Shown here piece after piece: positions 35,143-43,809 of a stretch of DNA of 64,000 nt. The stretch spans positions 248,001 to 312,000 of the forward strand of contig CAYIYH010000001.1 of NCBI GenBank assembly GCA_964367585.1. Direction: 5' to 3'. Under the pieces are notes generated by a model that worked only from the letters and a program-made list of their open reading frames with translations, searched no databases and was not told where the DNA came from. A program made the translations under genes and the position numbers. Numbering within the stretch: position 1 is the stretch's first letter; each line of letters opens with the position of its first letter. Source of the stretch: CAYJGJ01 sp964367585 (GTDB lineage: Bacteria > Bacillota > Clostridia > Peptostreptococcales > Anaerovoracaceae).

Positions 35143-37500
35143 TCAAGCACCCTTTTGAATTGTTCTTTGTATAATATTATCTTGAATTTCCTTACCTAAT
35201 TCGACGAAATAAGCCGAATACCCTGCAACCCTAACTATTATGTTTTTATATTTTTCTGGTTCTTTTTGAGCATTTAACAGAGTTTCATCATCTAGTACAT
35301 TAATCTGAATATGGTATCCTCCCTGGTTAAAGTGTGCCCGGAATACACTTTCTATAATATCTATCCCTTTTTCTCCCGCTGCAATAGTAGGGTCAAATCT
35401 TTGATTCAAAAGCATGCCACTTTGTGGAATTAGTTCATCACAACTTGCTAAAGAATTAACTACCGCCGTAGGCCCATTTACATCCATACCAATCATTGGT
35501 GAAGCATTATCAGCCAACGGACTAAATGCTAGTCTTCCGTCCGGCGTTGCTCCTACAGTCTTACCCATTTCTACATTATATACGACCGTCGCATGTAAAC
35601 TTGTCCATTGTCCGCCATGAGCATCTTTAAATCTCTTCATCGAATCGTCTATTAACTCGATAAACCACTCACCATATTTATCTACTTGCTCTATATCGTT
35701 TCCAAATTTTGGAGCCTTATTTATCAATAGCTGACGCATATTTTCTTTGCCCTCAAAATTTGTACGAAGGAGTTCTAGAAGCTCTATCATGTTCAGATAA
35801 TTTTTGTTGAAGACACACTCTTCCATAGCCGCAAATGAATCTATTAGATTTGCCATGCTTGCAATGGAAATTGTAGTATAATGGTGTTCAGAACCTTTTT
35901 GTTGCAACATTTTACCCTTATCAATACAGCCTACGGAAAAGCATGATGCGGTAATAGTAGGGAGTATAAATGCATGTGCTCCAAGTGTCGAGTTGCTTAG
36001 TTTTATCATTTTTTCTATGAAGAAATCTAATTGTTTAGAGTATGCTATTTTTACATCCTCGATACTTTTGAAATCTTCGGCCCTACCTGTTTTCGGTCCT
36101 AATTGTTTCTTCGTAACAGGATCAAATCCATTATTTAACGTAATCTCTAATACTTTATTTGAATTAAAGTTACCTGAATTCGTTTGAAAATCTGTAATAC
36201 CACATACTATTGGTTCTATACACCCACATATTCCCCAGTTTCTCGCTTCCTTGAGTGTAAAACCAAGGCTTAGTAAGTATGTTATTGCGCTGGAATCATT
36301 GTAAAATGCCGGATGTCCGCCGGTATCTCTTGCCGCTTTTATAGCAAGCCTTAGCGTTTCATTATTTACATTTTGGTGATATCTGAATGAAATGCAAGGC
36401 TCGTCCGTTTGCAAGTCTAATAGACATCTCAAAAAGACATTAGTCAACTCGTTGCAAGCATCTTTACCATTTGAAGTCACTCCTCCAATCATAATATGCA
36501 TCCAGAGAGGACATCCGGGCACCGCAACTGATTCTTTGTATTGCCTTATGTTCCATAATTCCGCTATTTTAAGTTTAAATTCATGTATTATTTCTTGGAA
36601 ATATACTTCATCTTTTCCAGCCTTACTTTCCGCATCAAAGAATGGAAACATATACTGGTCAAATCTACCTAAACAATGATCACCCCCAACTGCCTCGATA
36701 ACCATCGCAAGGTGAGTAAACCACACTAGTTGTGCGGCTTGCAAAAATGTTTTAGGAGGGCTTTCAGGAACCGTACGGCAGTTTTCCGCCATGATCAAAA
36801 GCTCTTCTTTCCTTTTTGCATTCTCACATTCTTTTGCTTGTTCCTCCGCTAAGTCAGCATATCTGTGAGCAAAAGCAATGATAGACTCCATTACAATGAT
36901 CATAGCTTCCCAATTGATTCTTTTCTCCATGTCATATACGTCTTCACAAACGAACTTACTTAGATTTTCTTTGCATTCATCTATGTAGTGGCGATACCCA
37001 TATTTAACCATGTTATCATAATCAGGAGAATGATTCATCGTGGATTGATTGGATACTCCATGCGTAAAAACAAGTGCGCTCACCATGTCTTTTACATCTT
37101 CATCCTGGAGAGTTGCAGAGTAATCTCCGAAAGTATTTCCTTTCCACTTTTCTACTATTTCCCTCAACTCTTCTTTTTCTTCTTCACTTTTAAAGTACAA
37201 CTCGTCAGAGATTCTGCAATCCAATGTATCAAAATCGTCATAAAGCCACTTCGTTACTTCGGGATGTAGTGGAACTGTTTGAATTTTATCTCCTGCATGT
37301 GCCGCTATTTGGGAGTCGGGATCTATGAATATTTTTTTATTTTCCAAAAAATATCGAAATGCCTTTGCCCTTCTCAATATATAGTTATCCAATGATGGCT
37401 TACTATAAAATTCTGTTATTAATCTTGCTCGGTCTAAGTCAATAGTAGGTTTCGTGTTACGGACTTTGTCATTTAGACTTTTTATTCTTTCTGTAAGCAT
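35143..37500 (-). CDS. Glycyl radical enzyme 1, probable hydroxyproline C-N lyase or paralogue
   Basis: A 785-aa glycyl radical enzyme of the 1,2-eliminase group. The thiyl Cys and general base are C427 and E429 in ICGCIEP; the radical Gly is G760 in RVAGYSAYF. Length and motifs are complete. It pairs with the activase just upstream (stop and start overlap as TAATG, AAGGAGG site). By context (second ortAB, proline-racemase-family epimerase) the substrate is probably a 4-hydroxyproline isomer, opened to AKP as reported for HplG. It is about half identical to the second GRE at 39227; which of the two is the true HplG cannot be told without alignment. Confidence 0.75.
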   Translation of the reverse strand: MLTERIKSLNDKVRNTKPTIDLDRARLITEFYSKPSLDNYILRRAKAFRYFLENKKIFIDPDSQIAAHAGDKIQTVPLHPEVTKWLYDDFDTLDCRISDELYFKSEEEKEELREIVEKWKGNTFGDYSATLQDEDVKDMVSALVFTHGVSNQSTMNHSPDYDNMVKYGYRHYIDECKENLSKFVCEDVYDMEKRINWEAMIIVMESIIAFAHRYADLAEEQAKECENAKRKEELLIMAENCRTVPESPPKTFLQAAQLVWFTHLAMVIEAVGGDHCLGRFDQYMFPFFDAESKAGKDEVYFQEIIHEFKLKIAELWNIRQYKESVAVPGCPLWMHIMIGGVTSNGKDACNELTNVFLRCLLDLQTDEPCISFRYHQNVNNETLRLAIKAARDTGGHPAFYNDSSAITYLLSLGFTLKEARNWGICGCIEPIVCGITDFQTNSGNFNSNKVLEITLNNGFDPVTKKQLGPKTGRAEDFKSIEDVKIAYSKQLDFFIEKMIKLSNSTLGAHAFILPTITASCFSVGCIDKGKMLQQKGSEHHYTTISIASMANLIDSFAAMEECVFNKNYLNMIELLELLRTNFEGKENMRQLLINKAPKFGNDIEQVDKYGEWFIELIDDSMKRFKDAHGGQWTSLHATVVYNVEMGKTVGATPDGRLAFSPLADNASPMIGMDVNGPTAVVNSLASCDELIPQSGMLLNQRFDPTIAAGEKGIDIIESVFRAHFNQGGYHIQINVLDDETLLNAQKEPEKYKNIIVRVAGYSAYFVELGKEIQDNIIQRTIQKGA

Positions 37501-38432
37501 TATATTACCTCCTTATTATTATCTTTCATGAAAAAACAACTTTTCCCATTTTTCTTGAGAATGTCATTCGCAATTTTTACTAATTCCCTCATGCGTTCTT
37601 CACTCGGGGGGTCTAATCCTTTTAAGGAGTACTTCCGTCCTAATGAAGTATATTTTGATTCTCCCAGATTATGATATACTAGGAGTTCATATTCCGTTGC
37701 AGTAGGAATTTTCGAAACAAATTCGGCAATCCTACTGATATTATCGTCCGAATCTGTATACCCAGGAACAACCGGAGTTCTAATAATCAATGGAATTCCA
37801 CATTCTGAAATTTTCATGATATTGCCAAGAATTATCTCATTATTTATTCCTACTATTTCCTTATGCTTATCTGTATCCATTATTTTTATATCGATAAACA
37901 TCGAATTTATGTATTCCAGTGCATCTTTAAAATCATCATAATTCCCATATCCGCAACTTTCAATACATACATCTATTCCATTGTTTTGGCATTTTTTTGA
38001 TATCTCTTTAAGATATTTCCCGAATGTCAGAGGTTCGCCACCCGAAAATGTGACTCCCCCACCTTTGATGTCATAAAAGACTTTGTCTTTTTTTATTTCA
38101 TGAAAAAGTTCATCTATCGAATATTCTTTTCCTACTAGCTTTTTTGCCTGTGCATAGCATATGTCAGTACATTCTGTACATTTTTTTTTGCATTCTGCTC
38201 GCAATATTTGGCCGCTATCAAGTATTGCTTTTTGTGGACATCTTGTGATACATAGACCACATTCTACACATCTTGAAGGATACTCCATAGTTTCATATGT
38301 ATAAGATTGTGATTCGGGATTTGCACACCAAGGGCAATTCAAAGGGCATCCTTTGAAGAAAACTAATGTTCTCAATCCATTGCCATCGTGTATCGAACAC
38401 TTTTGAATATTATATATCATTCCCTCTTTCAC
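37500..38432 (-). CDS. hplH: Glycyl radical enzyme activase (radical SAM)
   Basis: A 310-aa radical SAM enzyme that installs the glycyl radical. The SAM cluster motif is GCPLNCPWC (CxxxCxxC). Two extra ferredoxin-like clusters follow (CVECGLCITRCP and CKKKCTECTDICY), as in activases of eliminase-type GREs. GGGVTFSGGEPL binds SAM. It starts at GTG (family-like KEGMIYNIQKC) or at the ATG 12 bases on. It is the only activase in the cluster, so it probably serves both GREs. Confidence 0.88.
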   Translation of the reverse strand: MKEGMIYNIQKCSIHDGNGLRTLVFFKGCPLNCPWCANPESQSYTYETMEYPSRCVECGLCITRCPQKAILDSGQILRAECKKKCTECTDICYAQAKKLVGKEYSIDELFHEIKKDKVFYDIKGGGVTFSGGEPLTFGKYLKEISKKCQNNGIDVCIESCGYGNYDDFKDALEYINSMFIDIKIMDTDKHKEIVGINNEIILGNIMKISECGIPLIIRTPVVPGYTDSDDNISRIAEFVSKIPTATEYELLVYHNLGESKYTSLGRKYSLKGLDPPSEERMRELVKIANDILKKNGKSCFFMKDNNKEVI

Positions 38433-38476
38433 CTCTTAGTTCTTGAGTTAGACTTATTGATAATTTTCGTTTTTGA

Positions 38477-39217
38477 CTATCCCAAATACATTCCACCATT
38501 GACATGTAATACCTGTCCTGTAATATAGCTTGATTTTTCCGAAGTCAAAAATACTATTGAGTCGGCGATTTCATTTGGTTGTCCAATGTGATCGACAAGC
38601 AGTTTTTCTAGATATGCATCTTTACCTGCTGATATCCTCTCACTTGTCATCTCAGTTTCAGTAATTCCCGGAGCAACACAGTTAATACGAATACCGAATG
38701 AGCCAAATTCTCTTGCTAAAGTTCTTGTCATCCCAATTACTCCTGCTTTTGCGGCACTGTAATGACTATATCCAGGACAACCATAATAAGCATCTTGTGA
38801 AACCACATTGACGACTGCCCCTCGAGATTTAACCAAATACGGGATTGTAACATTAGTCATGTTAAAAACTCCATTGAGATTACAATCTATTATCTTATTC
38901 CATTGAGCAGGATTCATATCAAGGAAAAAAGCCTCTTCGAATAATCCGGCACAATTAATAAGTATGTCAATTCCACCGACAGTGGCTACTATTTCATCCA
39001 CTGCGCTTTTCACTTCATCGTAATTAGTAATATCGATAGGAACTACGTACGCTCGGCCACCTCTGATGTTTATTTCTTCTTTCGCGCTTTCCAATGAACT
39101 GATGGTACGACCAACAGCTATGATAGTTGCACCCTCTTTTGCCATCTCAATTGCAGTCTGCCGACCTATTCCACTTCCAGCACCTGTTATCAATGCTACT
39201 TTGTTTTTGAAAATCAT
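38477..39217 (-). CDS. Short-chain dehydrogenase/reductase in the GRE cluster
   Basis: A 246-aa classical SDR with cofactor motif GAGSGIG, NCAG, catalytic Ser in NVVSQDAYYG and YSAAK (YxxxK). It lies between the two GREs, 9 bases from the second. It is not part of the described epimerase-lyase-thiolase route. It could oxidise or reduce a 4-hydroxy/4-keto group, changing the C4 configuration of hydroxyproline or reducing AKP. These are proposals, not readings. Confidence 0.85.
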   Translation of the reverse strand: MIFKNKVALITGAGSGIGRQTAIEMAKEGATIIAVGRTISSLESAKEEINIRGGRAYVVPIDITNYDEVKSAVDEIVATVGGIDILINCAGLFEEAFFLDMNPAQWNKIIDCNLNGVFNMTNVTIPYLVKSRGAVVNVVSQDAYYGCPGYSHYSAAKAGVIGMTRTLAREFGSFGIRINCVAPGITETEMTSERISAGKDAYLEKLLVDHIGQPNEIADSIVFLTSEKSSYITGQVLHVNGGMYLG

Positions 39218-39226
39218 ACGTGTCTC

Positions 39227-41590
39227 CTATATCGAACTTTGTATTGTTCTTTCTATGATATTTTCTTGGATGCTTTCTTCCAAGTCTACAAAAAATGCTG
39301 AATATCCCGCTACTCTCACAAGTAGATTTCTATATTTATCCGGATTCTTCTGAGCATCTCTTAAAGTTTCATTCGAAACCACATTGATTTGCAAATGCTC
39401 TCCCTCACCACCAAAATGTGCACGAATTACCGTTTCCAAAATATCGACTCCCTTTTCGCCTTTAACTATATCAGGGTCGAATCTTTGATTGAGCAAGTAT
39501 CCACCTTGAGCGTTACGACGCTTTCCGGCACTTACAGATTTCACTACAGCGGTAGGTCCCGAGACATCCATTCCTATCATTGGAGATGCGTTATCTGCAA
39601 CAGGGGTAAACGCTTTTCTTCCATCAGGTGTAGCACCTATAATTTTTCCAAGCACTAAGTTATATGATTGTGTAGCAAATACAATATCAAACTGTCCACC
39701 TCTTGCATCCTTGTATTTTTTTGCTTCCTTATTAATAGATTCTGCCACGAACTCCGCAAATTTATCGACTTGCTCTATGTCATTCCCATATTTAGGCGCA
39801 CGATTGATTAGCATTTGTCGCAATTCTTCCTTGCCTTCAAAATTATTCTTTAGCAATTCAATAAGCCCTTCCATACTGATATATTTTTTATTAAATACAC
39901 ACTCCTCTATTGCTGCTAATGAATCAACAAGATTAGCTAGACCTGTTACACCAAAAGCTCCCCAACGACGTGGGACTGCGCCCTCCTGCATCACCATTCC
40001 CTTTTCAACACATCCTTCTACGAAACATGAACCTGTTATAGTTGGGCATGAATAAGTATGGCATGAAACAACCTTGTCAAACATTTTTACAAACATCTTT
40101 ACAAAGTATTCTTGTTGCTTTAAGTATGCTTCTTTAATCGCTTCTAATGACTTAAACTTTGAGGCATCCCCCGTATTGGGACCAATTTGCATACCTGTTA
40201 CAGGATCTTTTCCATCGTTCAACGCGAGCTCAAATACCTTTAATGTATTAAAAAAACCAACATTCGACTGATAGTCAGACTTTCCTGCTACGATTGCTTC
40301 TGTACAGCCTACTAAGCTATAATCTCTCGCCTCCTCTAATGTAAAACCTAGTTCTTGTAAACTAAGTATATTAGCCTCGTCTCCAAAGAACGCAGGGTGA
40401 CTGTCTCCATTTAACGAAACTTTTAGTGCCAATCTGAAGGTTTCTTGGTCTATTTTTTCATGATATCTAAATGAAACACAAGGTTCCTTCGTTTGCAAAT
40501 CTTCCATTCCTTTTAGTATCATTCTTGTTAAAGCATTACATGCATCTGTTCCATCAGGCTTAACACCACCCAAGATAATATGCATATATAGTGCACATCC
40601 CGGATATGCTTCCGCTTCTCCCGCACTTCGCAAATACCACATCTCTTCGAATCTTATTTTAAATTCGTGTAGCAAGTCTATCATGTATTCTTCACTGTGT
40701 CCATCCTCTAATGCTTTTACATAAAATGGATATAAATATTGGTCTAATCGACCTATCGGATGATGATATCCGTTATTTTCTATCATTATTGCACAATGGG
40801 TTATTAAAACTAATTGCAAAACTTGTTTATATGTTTCTGCTGGAAATTCGGGAACAGTTCTGCAGTCATGAGCCATTTCCAAAAGTTCAGCTTTTCTATT
40901 TTCATCTTTACACTCTTTTGCCATTTTTTCCGCCAAATCAGCATACCTATGAGCAAAATCTATTATTGCCTCCATAACAATAATCATTGCTTCCCATGTG
41001 TATTTTTTACTGGCACTTTCTAGCGTGATTCCTTCTTTTTCGAGTGATTCCAAATTACTTTTACATTCATTAATATAGTATCTATACCCTAACTTTATCA
41101 TGTCCGGATATTCCGGATTCATACACATTGTAGATTGTTTAGAAACACCTTTTGTCATTACGCCTACATCGATGGCTTCTAATTCTTTTTCAGTATATTG
41201 TGACGCTGTTAAATCTTCGAATGTACTTCCATTCCACTCTTTTAATATTTCTACAATTAACTTCTTATCTTCATCTGATGCAAATTGGAAATTATCAAAT
41301 TCCCTTTTATCTAAAATATCCCACTCATCTCTAAGCCATGCGGACATCTCAGGAAATATATTTACAGCTCTCAAGCGAGATGTGGTGTGCCCAGCCAAAA
41401 GCCAATCATCATCAATAAAGATCTCTTTATTATCTAATACATACTTAAAAAGCTTCGCTCTTTTTATTATCATAGGGTCAAATGAGGGTTTTTTTGAAAA
41501 ATCTGTTACTAATTTTGCGCGATCCAAACACACTGTGGGAACTGTATCCCTTGCCTTGTCTACCAGGCGATTTATTCTTTCTGATATCAT
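39227..41590 (-). CDS. Glycyl radical enzyme 2, probable hydroxyproline C-N lyase or paralogue
   Basis: A 787-aa glycyl radical enzyme, paralogous to that at 35143. C429 and E431 lie in LVGCTEAIV, and the radical Gly is G762 in RVAGYSAFF. The active-site loop differs from GRE 1: GCTEA against GCIEP, and HPAFFGDE against HPAFYNDS. This suggests a different substrate or stereoisomer rather than a redundant copy. Both are complete and both have the residues needed for catalysis. Confidence 0.75.
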   Translation of the reverse strand: MISERINRLVDKARDTVPTVCLDRAKLVTDFSKKPSFDPMIIKRAKLFKYVLDNKEIFIDDDWLLAGHTTSRLRAVNIFPEMSAWLRDEWDILDKREFDNFQFASDEDKKLIVEILKEWNGSTFEDLTASQYTEKELEAIDVGVMTKGVSKQSTMCMNPEYPDMIKLGYRYYINECKSNLESLEKEGITLESASKKYTWEAMIIVMEAIIDFAHRYADLAEKMAKECKDENRKAELLEMAHDCRTVPEFPAETYKQVLQLVLITHCAIMIENNGYHHPIGRLDQYLYPFYVKALEDGHSEEYMIDLLHEFKIRFEEMWYLRSAGEAEAYPGCALYMHIILGGVKPDGTDACNALTRMILKGMEDLQTKEPCVSFRYHEKIDQETFRLALKVSLNGDSHPAFFGDEANILSLQELGFTLEEARDYSLVGCTEAIVAGKSDYQSNVGFFNTLKVFELALNDGKDPVTGMQIGPNTGDASKFKSLEAIKEAYLKQQEYFVKMFVKMFDKVVSCHTYSCPTITGSCFVEGCVEKGMVMQEGAVPRRWGAFGVTGLANLVDSLAAIEECVFNKKYISMEGLIELLKNNFEGKEELRQMLINRAPKYGNDIEQVDKFAEFVAESINKEAKKYKDARGGQFDIVFATQSYNLVLGKIIGATPDGRKAFTPVADNASPMIGMDVSGPTAVVKSVSAGKRRNAQGGYLLNQRFDPDIVKGEKGVDILETVIRAHFGGEGEHLQINVVSNETLRDAQKNPDKYRNLLVRVAGYSAFFVDLEESIQENIIERTIQSSI

Positions 41591-41727
41591 TTTACTTTTC
41601 CTATTTCTAAAATTAGTTACTGCAACACACGCTTATAGCTCTACTTAATAATAATTGAGGATTTATACTCGGTGAGCAACTACATCAAATTATAAATTAC
41701 TCACCGAATATCAAAGGTTCATCTTAT

Positions 41728-41847
41728 TTATTGCTCTTTTTTATTTTTACTCTCAGTTACAAATATCTTGATTAACCCCCATGTAAATCCTCCAACAAAA
41801 AATGCATAAGAAAATGCACACATTATTATAGCATCAATAGTCATCAT
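41728..41847 (-). CDS. MetS-like small subunit of the NSS transporter
   Basis: A 39-aa protein, MMTIDAIIMCAFSYAFFVGG then FTWGLIKIFVTESKNKKEQ, with one membrane helix and a basic tail. It begins 11 bases after the transporter stop and has GGAGGT upstream. Small partner proteins of this size and layout are encoded after NSS-family amino-acid transporters (MetPS type). Confidence 0.75.
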   Translation of the reverse strand: MMTIDAIIMCAFSYAFFVGGFTWGLIKIFVTESKNKKEQ

Positions 41848-41858
41848 TTACCTCCTTA

Positions 41859-43370
41859 TTATTCATCATAATGTTCAGGCGGAAGTTCTGGGAATGTCTC
41901 GCCATTGAAATACTTATTCTTAATTCTATTAGCTACTTTGTCATTAAATAGTATAGTAACAAGTATGATTAAAGCACCTTGCGATGCAAGCGCACCTACA
42001 GTCGCACTACCAAAGATATTAAATGCTTCTGCCGGATTAGCAGAAATAGATTGGTATATCCATCCAATAAGTACTGTTATTGTTAGTAAAGGCGCTACTA
42101 CTGTAATAACTATATCGAACCATCTACCCACAGGAAACTCGTCATATGGAGTATTAAGAAATCTTTCTCTAAACTTCCTTGCACCAAATTTTGTTACTCC
42201 AAAGCACACGAATAGTGCTCCAAATACTAATAATGTTCCTGAAACCCAGTCCGCTCTACCCATAACATCCATACTCCATGTAGCTGGAATACCTATTATT
42301 AATGTAATAAGACCTGTATACCAAATTGCTTTCTTTTTAGATATCCCTAATTCTTGAACTGCCAAGGCAACTACTGCGACGTGTCCAAAGTTAGATGTTA
42401 ATACTGCCATGAAGAATGCAACAAAGAATAGAATTCCTACGATATATCCACCTGTCATAGTTACAAATATATTAGGAAGCGCTATAAATACTAATCCATT
42501 ACTTCCTGCTGCCATTATTTCATAAGCTTGATCTGACCCTAAAGTTGCAAATAATGCTGCACAAATTGCGGTTGATGCTACAATCGCAATTGCTGTATCA
42601 GATAATCCTTGAGTTACTGTAGTTAAAGTAATATCTGATTTTGCTTTTGTATAAACAGCATAAGAAACAATTAATCCAAAACCAGGCCCCATAGACCAAG
42701 CTGTTTGAGCTAGTGCCTCAAGCCACGTATTTGCTCTGAACAGATACTCAGTATCAATTTGGAATAAGTATTGTAATCCTTCTATTGCACCTGGCAAAGT
42801 TACTGCACGTACTGCGATCAAAATTGTACAAACTCCTAATATAGGAATCATGAAATACATACTCTTCTCAATCCCACCATTGATTCCCTTTGAAACCACA
42901 AAGCAGCAAAAGAATAAAAGCACAAAGAAAAACACCATTGTTATAGGATCTTTTTCTGCGGTTTGTGCGAATAATTCGACAGTGTCAGCAGTTGCAAATG
43001 TATTAGTAACTGCATAAATCAAATATCTTAATACCCATGCGCAAACAGTTGTAAATGTAGACATAATCATTATTACGATTACCGTCATAAACATGCCCAT
43101 CCATGCGAATTTTTTACCTACAAAGTCCTTAAATGCACCTGGTAATCCATGTCTTGTAGATCTTCCTATTGCGTGTTCAGACCACATAATTGGAATAGCA
43201 AATAGGAAAAATATAACAATATAAGCGATAATAAATGCTCCGCCGCCATTGAGCGTTGCAACACGTGGAAATCTCCAAAAATTCCCAGCACCTATTGCTG
43301 CTCCAATTAGAGTAAGTAATAGCCCTATACGACTGTTAAAACCACGGCCTTTTTTAACTTCATTTTCCAT
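41859..43370 (-). CDS. Sodium-dependent amino acid transporter (NSS family)
   Basis: A 503-aa sodium:neurotransmitter symporter family protein. The TM1 signature GAAIGAGNFWRFPRVA is intact, followed by about eleven more membrane segments. The TM6 region (AQTAWSMGPGFGLIVSYA) contains the usual unwound break. It probably brings in the amino acid used by this operon, hydroxyproline by inference. It is the first gene after a sigma-54 promoter at 43477 and is followed by its small subunit and the GRE genes. Confidence 0.88.
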   Translation of the reverse strand: MENEVKKGRGFNSRIGLLLTLIGAAIGAGNFWRFPRVATLNGGGAFIIAYIVIFFLFAIPIMWSEHAIGRSTRHGLPGAFKDFVGKKFAWMGMFMTVIVIMIMSTFTTVCAWVLRYLIYAVTNTFATADTVELFAQTAEKDPITMVFFFVLLFFCCFVVSKGINGGIEKSMYFMIPILGVCTILIAVRAVTLPGAIEGLQYLFQIDTEYLFRANTWLEALAQTAWSMGPGFGLIVSYAVYTKAKSDITLTTVTQGLSDTAIAIVASTAICAALFATLGSDQAYEIMAAGSNGLVFIALPNIFVTMTGGYIVGILFFVAFFMAVLTSNFGHVAVVALAVQELGISKKKAIWYTGLITLIIGIPATWSMDVMGRADWVSGTLLVFGALFVCFGVTKFGARKFRERFLNTPYDEFPVGRWFDIVITVVAPLLTITVLIGWIYQSISANPAEAFNIFGSATVGALASQGALIILVTILFNDKVANRIKNKYFNGETFPELPPEHYDE

Positions 43371-43476
43371 AGTTTATTTCTCTCCTTTCACACTAACTAT
43401 AGTGTTGATAAATTGATTAGTGCCCATTGCGCAATTTTTACTTTTCGAAAAGTAAGGCAACTATACGATACAAATA

Positions 43477-43493
43477 AGCAATTTGTATGCCAA
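43477..43493 (-). promoter_or_regulatory. Sigma-54 promoter of the NSS-GRE operon
   Basis: TTGGCATACAAATTGCT on the minus strand: GG and GC exactly ten bases apart and TTGC intact. It lies about 95 bases before the transporter start. Confidence 0.8.
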
Positions 43494-43600
43494 CTGTGTT
43501 TTACTGATATCTTACTCTTTATCCTCTTTTTATATTACGTTTGAAACATAATATATATATATTTCTATAAATTACGTATACAAAATATGGAGTTTAATTC

Positions 43601-43630
43601 CTATTTGTGTAAAATATTTTACACAAATAG
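43601..43630. promoter_or_regulatory. Perfect 30-bp palindrome, likely activator site
   Basis: Core TGTGTAAAATATTTTACACA (43606-43625) extended by CTATT and AATAG to a perfect 30-bp palindrome. Centre about 130 bases upstream of the sigma-54 promoter, the usual place for an enhancer-type site. Confidence 0.65.
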
Positions 43631-43757
43631 ATTAATAATTTATATCCCTATGTAAATTATTAATTAATTTACTTTGCTAGTATTCACATAATTATGCAAC
43701 TTGATGTTGTAAATGAAAGGCATTTCTCCAACATACAGTACAAGTGCCAAATCTAAA

Positions 43758-43809
43758 TGTGTATATTATTATACACACCAATATAGAATTTGTATAAAAT
43801 AATATACAA
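43758..43809. promoter_or_regulatory. Two further TGTGTA-N8-TACACA-like palindromes
   Basis: TGTGTATATTATTATACACA (43758-43777) and TTGTATAAAATAATATACAA (43790-43809). Both share the arms and 20-base length of the perfect site at 43606; the second reaches the ortB stop codon. Confidence 0.55.

Larger units (their letters stand above)
43371..43809 (-). promoter_or_regulatory. Control region upstream of the NSS-GRE operon
   Basis: A 440-base noncoding gap inside a same-strand gene run. It holds a sigma-54 promoter and three 20-base palindromes, annotated separately, and is otherwise AT-rich. Confidence 0.75.

Noticed and set aside
35143..41590. Reading the GREs as pyruvate formate-lyase
   Set aside because: PFL has adjacent Cys-Cys at the active site; both proteins have a single Cys followed by Glu (GCxE) as in eliminases.
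35143..41590. Reading a GRE as trans-4-hydroxy-L-proline dehydratase (HypD)
   Set aside because: Not excluded for one of them, but the motif region differs (HypD has GCVET by memory) and no P5C reductase gene is present, while ortAB is; ring opening to AKP explains the context better.
41100..41648. A 182-codon plus-strand frame over the GRE 2 gene
   Set aside because: Antisense to a well-supported 787-residue glycyl radical enzyme, with no ribosome-binding site.
43700..43745. Second sigma-54 promoter TTGGCACTTGTACTGT upstream of the NSS gene
   Set aside because: The -24 part is good but the -12 position has GT instead of GC.
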